Positions 59,254 through 64,000 of a stretch of DNA of 64,000 bases are shown one piece after another. This DNA is from Paenibacillus sp. FSL M7-0420. Lineage in GTDB: Bacteria; Bacillota; Bacilli; Paenibacillales; Paenibacillaceae. Numbering within the stretch: position 1 is the first letter of the stretch; each line of letters starts with the position of its first letter. The notes beneath the pieces were generated by a model, which was not told the DNA's origin, did no database searches, and saw only the letters and a program-made list of their open reading frames with translations. Position numbers and translations under genes: made by a program. The stretch spans positions 5,828,001-5,892,000 of the forward strand of contig NZ_JBBOCJ010000001.1 in NCBI RefSeq assembly GCF_038002345.1, given 5' to 3'.

Positions 59254-60474
59254 CTACAGGTCATCTTCATCCACACGCGCTTCCTTGCGGGTGGAGCTTA
59301 CCTTGAACAGATACGCCAGCAGGAATCCGCAGGCGAAGGTGCCCAGCACTTCCAGCGGGCGCTGCCCGGCCTGAAGCAGGAGCGGCAATCCGGTCAGCAG
59401 CGCCAGGACCAGATGGACCCGGAATACAAACTGGATCGTTCCCTTGCCCTTGCTGCCCTCCGGCAGCGGGTAGACGGTCAGCCAGAACGATTCGCTGTGC
59501 AGCTTGCGCAGCGCCGTCAGCTGAATGCCCATCAGGAAGAGGAAGAATACATAGATGCCGATGCCGAGATAGCTGGCTTGCATCATCCACACCAGGAACA
59601 GGTCCAGCACAGCCATCCGCAGGACGATGCCGAAGACATCACCCCGGGCGAAGCTTTTGGTCAGGAGGAACCGGTAGGCGGAATCCCGCTGCCAGCTCAG
59701 GCCGCTGCCCCAACGCGACAGATAACGGCGGGCATAGACCCGCTGCTCGCGTCCCGGCACATCGACGAACCAGCCGAGGACCATCAGCGCCCGGGTCCCC
59801 TGGTTCTTCTCCATGGTGATCAGGCGTTCCCACGGAACAGCGTGCCGGCCGGGAACGGCCAGCGCGGCCGCATAGGCTGCGGCCAGAATCAGGATGAAGA
59901 TCAGGGCGCGCATGGACGGCTGCCATAACCAGGCGCCAACCATCAGAGCGCCAACTGCCCAGCGCAACAGGTTATAGCCTGCGGCAGCAGGGCGGGAGAG
60001 CATCGCCGTCTCCCGCCATAACCCGTAGCTGGATAACAGCTTGACCAGAATCAGCACCAGCAGGGTTGCCAGCAGACCCCGCGGTGACTCCTCGGTGCGT
60101 ATGTACAGCGGCCATAATGTAATGAGGATAAAGGCCAGTCGCAGAATCTTCCACACATTGCCGCTGATCCAGGACGGGGCAAAATACTCTCTCATCCGGT
60201 GGCCCTGCGGCAGCAGGAAGATCGTATCCGGGGTCTGCAGATACGTCCGGAAGCTGCTGTGTACCGCCGCAGGCACCAGCAGGACGAACATAATCCAGCG
60301 GATCGGTAGGCCAGGCGGAATATCGCGCAGCAGCGCTGTGTACCAGGCGGAGAAGATGATCAGCACCAGCAGGAACACCATGGCGACACCGCTCTGAATG
60401 ATATACCCCATATAAGGGACCAGGCTTCCTGTGAACCGGCTGCGCCGCTGCCGGCGCAGCTCCTTCAAATCCAT
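59254..60474 (-). CDS. ecsB: ABC transporter permease EcsB
   Basis: A 406-residue membrane protein with about ten hydrophobic segments, beginning MDLKELRRQRRSRFTGSLVPYM, and containing IFLLPQGHRMREYFAPS and VYARRYLSRWG in cytoplasmic loops. It is the permease partner of EcsA at 60476-61222, one base apart. Loss of EcsAB in Bacillus affects secretion, sporulation and regulated intramembrane proteolysis; the transported substrate is not known. Confidence 0.85.
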   Translation of the reverse strand: MDLKELRRQRRSRFTGSLVPYMGYIIQSGVAMVFLLVLIIFSAWYTALLRDIPPGLPIRWIMFVLLVPAAVHSSFRTYLQTPDTIFLLPQGHRMREYFAPSWISGNVWKILRLAFILITLWPLYIRTEESPRGLLATLLVLILVKLLSSYGLWRETAMLSRPAAAGYNLLRWAVGALMVGAWLWQPSMRALIFILILAAAYAAALAVPGRHAVPWERLITMEKNQGTRALMVLGWFVDVPGREQRVYARRYLSRWGSGLSWQRDSAYRFLLTKSFARGDVFGIVLRMAVLDLFLVWMMQASYLGIGIYVFFLFLMGIQLTALRKLHSESFWLTVYPLPEGSKGKGTIQFVFRVHLVLALLTGLPLLLQAGQRPLEVLGTFACGFLLAYLFKVSSTRKEARVDEDDL

Positions 60475-60475
60475 A

Positions 60476-61222
60476 TCATTTCCCTCCTTGAACCAGCTCG
60501 TAGAACAGCTGCTCCAAATTCAAGCCCTGCCGCCCGGCCTTCGCGGTCATCTCGGCGAGGGTTCCCTCCGCAATCACCTTGCCGCCGTGCAGCACAATGA
60601 ACCGGTCACAATAGTTCTCAATCGTAGAGAGAATATGCGAGCTGAGCAGAATTGAAGCTCCCGACTTCTTCAGGTCCAGCATGAAATCCAGCAGGGAGCG
60701 GATACCCAGCGGGTCGAGGCCGAGGAACGGCTCGTCGATGACATACAGGGCCGGACGCGCTACGAATGCGCACATAATCATCACCTTCTGCTTCATGCCC
60801 TTGGACAGATGAGAGGACAAGGTATCCATCTTGTCCTCCATATTGAAGAGTGCAGCCAGCTGGCTGGTGCGTGATTCATAATCACTGCGCTCCACGCCAT
60901 ACGCTCTGGCAGTGAATTCCACATGCTCACGAACCGTCATTTCCTCATAGAGCAGAGGAGATTCCGGCACGAAAGACAGCGCACTGTGGTAGCTCTCAGG
61001 ATCGCTGCTGCGCGTCTTCCCTTGTACCGTAATCTCACCCTTATGCGGGGACATTAGTCCCAGGATATGCTTCATCGTGGTGCTCTTGCCTGCACCGTTC
61101 AGTCCGATTAACCCAACCATCTCACCGGGCTGCACCTGCAGGCCGATGTCATGCAGCACCGGCTTGTTCAGGCTGTAGCCTCCGCTGAGGCCCGTAATTT
61201 CCAATACGGGAGCTGTATTCAT
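60476..61222 (-). CDS. ecsA: ABC transporter ATP-binding protein EcsA
   Basis: A 248-residue ATPase with Walker A MVGLIGLNGAGKSTTMKHIL (near residue 38), signature LSKGMKQKVMIMCAF and Walker B LYVIDEPFLGLDPLGIRSLL, plus the H-loop LLSSHILSTIE. It overlaps the helicase gene by 4 bases upstream and precedes ecsB by one base. Partner of EcsB. Confidence 0.92.
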   Translation of the reverse strand: MNTAPVLEITGLSGGYSLNKPVLHDIGLQVQPGEMVGLIGLNGAGKSTTMKHILGLMSPHKGEITVQGKTRSSDPESYHSALSFVPESPLLYEEMTVREHVEFTARAYGVERSDYESRTSQLAALFNMEDKMDTLSSHLSKGMKQKVMIMCAFVARPALYVIDEPFLGLDPLGIRSLLDFMLDLKKSGASILLSSHILSTIENYCDRFIVLHGGKVIAEGTLAEMTAKAGRQGLNLEQLFYELVQGGK

Positions 61223-62706
61223 TGACCGTCACCTCTCGGGGTTTTGTTCTTGAGCCATTTCGGGGCTCCCTTATTCTTGCGGTTCTGCTCCCGCTCCGCC
61301 TGGCTGCGGGCCTTGCCCCCGGGCCCCGCCGCGCTGCGCGTGCCGGCGCTCACTCCCGGCCGGTGCTGCCCGCGCCGCACCGTAACCCCACTACCTCCAG
61401 CCGCTGCGCCCGGCTGGCCTGCCGGCGCGTCGCCGCCCGTCCCTCCGGCTGCTGTTCCAGCCGCCGAGGTCCGCACCTGCGGCTTGCCGGTGCGCGCTGC
61501 AATGCCGCCGCGCGGGGCAACGCTTTCGCGGCGGGCGTTCCCGCCCCCGCCGCCTAAATCACTGCGCTCGCCTTCCGCCAGCGCCTTGCCGAAGGCCATC
61601 TCCCGCTCGTCCAGCTGGATATCCAGCTCGCGGGCGAATTTGCGCATGATGAACGTCTGCTGCTCCGTAACGATCGTTACGGATAAGCCGCGTTTACCCA
61701 TGCGCCCGGTCCGTCCGGCACGGTGGACATAGTGCTCGGAGTCAAAGGCCGGATCGAAGCTGACGACAAGCGTCAGATTCTCAATGTCCAGGCCCCGCGC
61801 TGCTACGTCACTGGCGACCAGCACCTTGAGTTTGCCGTCCCGGAAGCGGGTCAGCACGTTTGCGCGCGTCACCTTGTCCGCATCTCCATAGAGCGCAGCA
61901 GCCGGAAGCCCCAGATGGTTCAGCTTCGCAGTCACTTCAGCGATGTCGTCCGTAGCGTTCACGAACACAATGGCCCGGTCCGGCTTGTAGTGGCGGATGA
62001 CCCGGCGCAGCATATCGATCTTGTTACGCTCCTCGCACACCACATAGTGATGCTCCAGGCTCGCTGCGGTCATCATCTCCGGATCAATGCCCACCTCCGC
62101 CGGATTCTTCATTTCCCGGTTTGCCAGCAGGCGGGTCTCCGGTCCAATGGTGGCTGACAGCATGACCAGCTGCCGCGTACGCAGCGCACTGCTGACGATC
62201 TTCGTCACTTCGCCCGCACCGCTAAGCTGGAACATCTGATCTGCCTCATCGAGAATAATCGTGCTCACCTCGTGCATCTTGAGCTTGCGCAGCCCGATCA
62301 GCTCACGTATGCGTCCCGGGGTGCCTACCACCAGATGCGGATGCTCACGCAGCTTGTCAATCTGGCGCTTGATCGCCGCTCCGCCGATCAGCCCCATGGC
62401 CCGGATGCCCCGGTGTGCCCCGTAGCGCTCCGCTTCACGGAGAATTTGCATTGCCAGCTCCTGGGTTGGCGCCAGCACCAGCTTTTGCACCGATTTCGAG
62501 TCCGGGTTAATCCCTTGCAGCAGCGGCAGCAGATAAGCCAGTGTCTTGCCTGTTCCTGTCTGGGATGCGGCCAGAACATCTCTTCCTTCCAGCAGAAGCG
62601 GAATCGTCTGCTCCTGTACAGGGGATGGTTCAGTAATGCCGAATTCAGACAATCGGGCAGCAAGGTCTTCCTGGATGCCGATAGCCGCAAAAGAAGCTTT
62701 ATTCAT
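61219..62706 (-). CDS. DEAD-box RNA helicase with disordered Gly/Arg-rich tail
   Basis: A 495-residue ATP-dependent RNA helicase. Motifs: FGITEPSPVQEQTIPLLLEGRDVLAASQTGTGKT (Q motif and Walker A), PTQELAMQI (Ia), GTPGRIREL (Ib), LDEADQM (DEAD), SATIGPE (SAT), IVFVNATDDI, DVAARGLDIENL (V) and HRAGRTGRMGKRG (VI). The C-terminal about 120 residues (Gly, Ala, Arg, Pro) are low complexity and GC-rich. Similar to CshA/DbpA-type helicases in RNA turnover or ribosome assembly. It overlaps ecsA, so a three-gene operon. Confidence 0.93.
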   Translation of the reverse strand: MNKASFAAIGIQEDLAARLSEFGITEPSPVQEQTIPLLLEGRDVLAASQTGTGKTLAYLLPLLQGINPDSKSVQKLVLAPTQELAMQILREAERYGAHRGIRAMGLIGGAAIKRQIDKLREHPHLVVGTPGRIRELIGLRKLKMHEVSTIILDEADQMFQLSGAGEVTKIVSSALRTRQLVMLSATIGPETRLLANREMKNPAEVGIDPEMMTAASLEHHYVVCEERNKIDMLRRVIRHYKPDRAIVFVNATDDIAEVTAKLNHLGLPAAALYGDADKVTRANVLTRFRDGKLKVLVASDVAARGLDIENLTLVVSFDPAFDSEHYVHRAGRTGRMGKRGLSVTIVTEQQTFIMRKFARELDIQLDEREMAFGKALAEGERSDLGGGGGNARRESVAPRGGIAARTGKPQVRTSAAGTAAGGTGGDAPAGQPGAAAGGSGVTVRRGQHRPGVSAGTRSAAGPGGKARSQAEREQNRKNKGAPKWLKNKTPRGDGQ

Positions 62707-62754
62707 AATAGGGTTTCATCCTTTTCACTTAAGATAATATGTTCATTATATGCC

Positions 62755-62783
62755 AAAAAGGCCTCTCCACCAAATGGAAGGCC
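62755..62783 (-). terminator. Terminator of the SDR gene
   Basis: On the minus strand GGCCTTCC pairs with GGAGAGGCC (one mismatch) over ATTTGGT and is followed by TTTTT. It lies between the SDR stop (62892) and the helicase start. Confidence 0.75.
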
Positions 62784-62891
62784 ATAAAATCTAAGTTGGG
62801 GCCGTATTTATCACGGTCATACCAACCTGTATACCAAAGGGGGACAAGCCGTTCACGCCACAGACGGTAATTATGATCTATACTTATCTGG

Positions 62892-63668
62892 TTATTTTCT
62901 GTTCATCAGGTTATAGGTCAGCTTGTCTGCCAGCCGCGGGAACAGGCCATAGAGCCGGATGCCGAAGCCTGCCAGACCGGGCAGATCCACTTCCTCTTTG
63001 CCCTTGTCCATCAGCTTGACGATCTTCGCGGACACATGCTGCGGCGTCATCATGATCCGGCTTACGCTTCGTTCATAATTGCCTGAAGGGTCGGCGGTCT
63101 TGAAGAATTCGGTGGCGATTGGTCCGGGGTTCACAGCCGAGACAATAATACCGCTCTTACGCAGCTCCTGGCGGAGCGCATTGGTGAAGCCGAGAACAGC
63201 ATGTTTGGTGGCCGTGTAGGACACTGAGCGTGCGGTTCCGATTTTGCCGGCCATGGAAGCCACATTCACGATCTGACCGCTGCCGCGTGTAAGCATATGA
63301 GGAACGACAGCCTTGGTGCAGCGTACAATTCCCATATAATTGACATCCATCATGTCAGCGAACTCTTCAGACTCCATCTCTGTAAAAGCCGCAAACTTGC
63401 CGTAACCGGCATTATTGAGCAGAATATCAATTCTGCCGTATTGCTCCAGAATCTCCGCAAAAGTATGCTTAACTGCCGTTTCATCGGTCACATCACAGAC
63501 GAACAGCCCATGCTCCCCCTGAATGCCCGCCGCAACAGCCTGCAGCTTGTCCTTGGACCGGGCTAGCAGAACAGGAACCGCACCGTGCCCGCTAAGCATC
63601 TGCGCCGTAAGCGCGCCAATCCCGCTGGAAGCGCCTGTAATTACCACAATTTTGCCTTGTAATGCCAT
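62892..63668 (-). CDS. Short-chain dehydrogenase/reductase (SDR)
   Basis: A 258-residue classical SDR: GKIVVITGASSGIGALTAQML (residues 5-25), LLNNAGYGKFAAF, NVASMAGKIGTARSVSYTATKHAVLGF with the catalytic Ser, Y-x3-K. Resembles YqjQ-type oxidoreductases; substrate unknown. It follows the cheX-like gene by 28 bases and ends in a terminator. Confidence 0.9.
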   Translation of the reverse strand: MALQGKIVVITGASSGIGALTAQMLSGHGAVPVLLARSKDKLQAVAAGIQGEHGLFVCDVTDETAVKHTFAEILEQYGRIDILLNNAGYGKFAAFTEMESEEFADMMDVNYMGIVRCTKAVVPHMLTRGSGQIVNVASMAGKIGTARSVSYTATKHAVLGFTNALRQELRKSGIIVSAVNPGPIATEFFKTADPSGNYERSVSRIMMTPQHVSAKIVKLMDKGKEEVDLPGLAGFGIRLYGLFPRLADKLTYNLMNRK

Positions 63669-63696
63669 GGAATAGATTCAACTCCCGATTATCCGC

Positions 63697-64000
63697 CTAA
63701 GAGATCATAACCTGAATATCAAGCTCGCCGATCCCTTCCATCACAAGAGGAATACTCAGCGCTTTGCGCGGCAGAACAGACATGCTCTCGGACTTCATCA
63801 GCTTCGGCGGGGTAATGTCTACCGACACCCCTTGATTGGAGAGAATAGTACTGGCATTGCCGCTGATCATATTGCCCAGCTCGGAAATGGCGCTCTGGCC
63901 CATCTCATCCATCTCTGTTATCACATAACCGCCCATCATGGCCGACACCATCTTAAGTGCTACCGGTTCGGCAATCCCGAAGATAATATTCCCGCTGAGC
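63697..64000 (-). CDS. cheX: CheX/CheC-type chemotaxis protein (5' end beyond window)
   Basis: C-terminal 100 or so residues. The reading frame stays open to the window edge (LSGNIIFGIAEPVALKM...), with MGGYVITEMDEMGQSAISELGNMISGNA, the E-x2-N signature of CheC/CheX/FliY phosphatases that dephosphorylate CheY-P. The C-terminus ends ELDIQVMIS. The first residues are outside the window, so full length cannot be given; CheX is a soluble dimer. Same strand as the SDR gene. Confidence 0.85.
   Translation of the reverse strand, partial: LSGNIIFGIAEPVALKMVSAMMGGYVITEMDEMGQSAISELGNMISGNASTILSNQGVSVDITPPKLMKSESMSVLPRKALSIPLVMEGIGELDIQVMIS

Overview
The window reads as chromosomal DNA of a spore-forming, low-complexity Gram-positive of the Paenibacillus type. 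Evidence: AGGAGG-type ribosome binding sites with frequent TTG/GTG starts; gerE, a Spo0E-like phosphatase gene, a YhcN-type sporulation lipoprotein gene, cgeB-like and yheCD-like genes; an ecsAB pair; and degenerate intergenic tandem repeats. No rRNA, tRNA, CRISPR array, insertion sequence or prophage was recognised.

Layout. 1-4540 (minus): LacI-regulated sugar operon (LacI regulator, BadF-type sugar kinase, GH4 glycosidase, two ABC permeases, the last running off the window). 4886-5110: gerE. 5588-6565: second LacI regulator. 6680-11188: iron-regulated efeO-efeB-efeU operon behind a sigma-A promoter with a Fur box. 11189-12050: long intergenic stretch with degenerate repeats. 12053-14840: RpiR regulator-nagB-nagA. 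15022-17026: YhcN-like lipoprotein gene and a glycosyltransferase gene. 17134-28229 (minus): compact eleven-gene operon for a spore-surface polysaccharide: two CgeB-like proteins, a GT4 with a long Arg/Lys tail, a UDP-sugar pathway (2-epimerase, inverting 4,6-dehydratase, RmlD-like reductase), a further epimerase, three more glycosyltransferases and a methyltransferase. 28611-33050: AAA ATPase, Spo0E-like, GT-C-like membrane protein, LTA-synthase-like enzyme. 33364-34844: amidohydrolase under a guanine-class purine riboswitch whose terminator overlaps the aptamer, implying an ON switch. 35018-37889: two GNAT enzymes flanking four small genes, one encoding a very basic protein. 37890-38570: two families of tandem repeats. 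38806-49792: second spore-surface block (SpsI-like nucleotidyltransferase, three GT2s, two with Arg/Lys-rich N-termini, a 1704-residue decapeptide-repeat protein, a YheCD-like ATP-grasp protein, phosphatidylserine decarboxylase).

49855-54933 (minus) is the most novel part: a visibly AT-rich island encoding a RiPP-type peptide system. Three short precursor genes share the leader pattern M-x-Y-I-x-T-P-N-x-H-E-W-G-S-G-G and have Cys-rich cores with C-x5-C spacing. They accompany a radical SAM/SPASM maturase, an ABC exporter with no peptidase domain, and a lipoprotein S41 protease that may do the processing. Hairpins after precursor C and after precursor B suggest stoichiometry control.

55321-64000: housekeeping and regulatory genes (gpmA, AraC regulator, aminotransferase, YjcZ-like peptide, ecsB-ecsA-DEAD helicase, SDR, 5'-truncated cheX).

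Functional assignments are from motif recognition by eye; nothing was run against a database.
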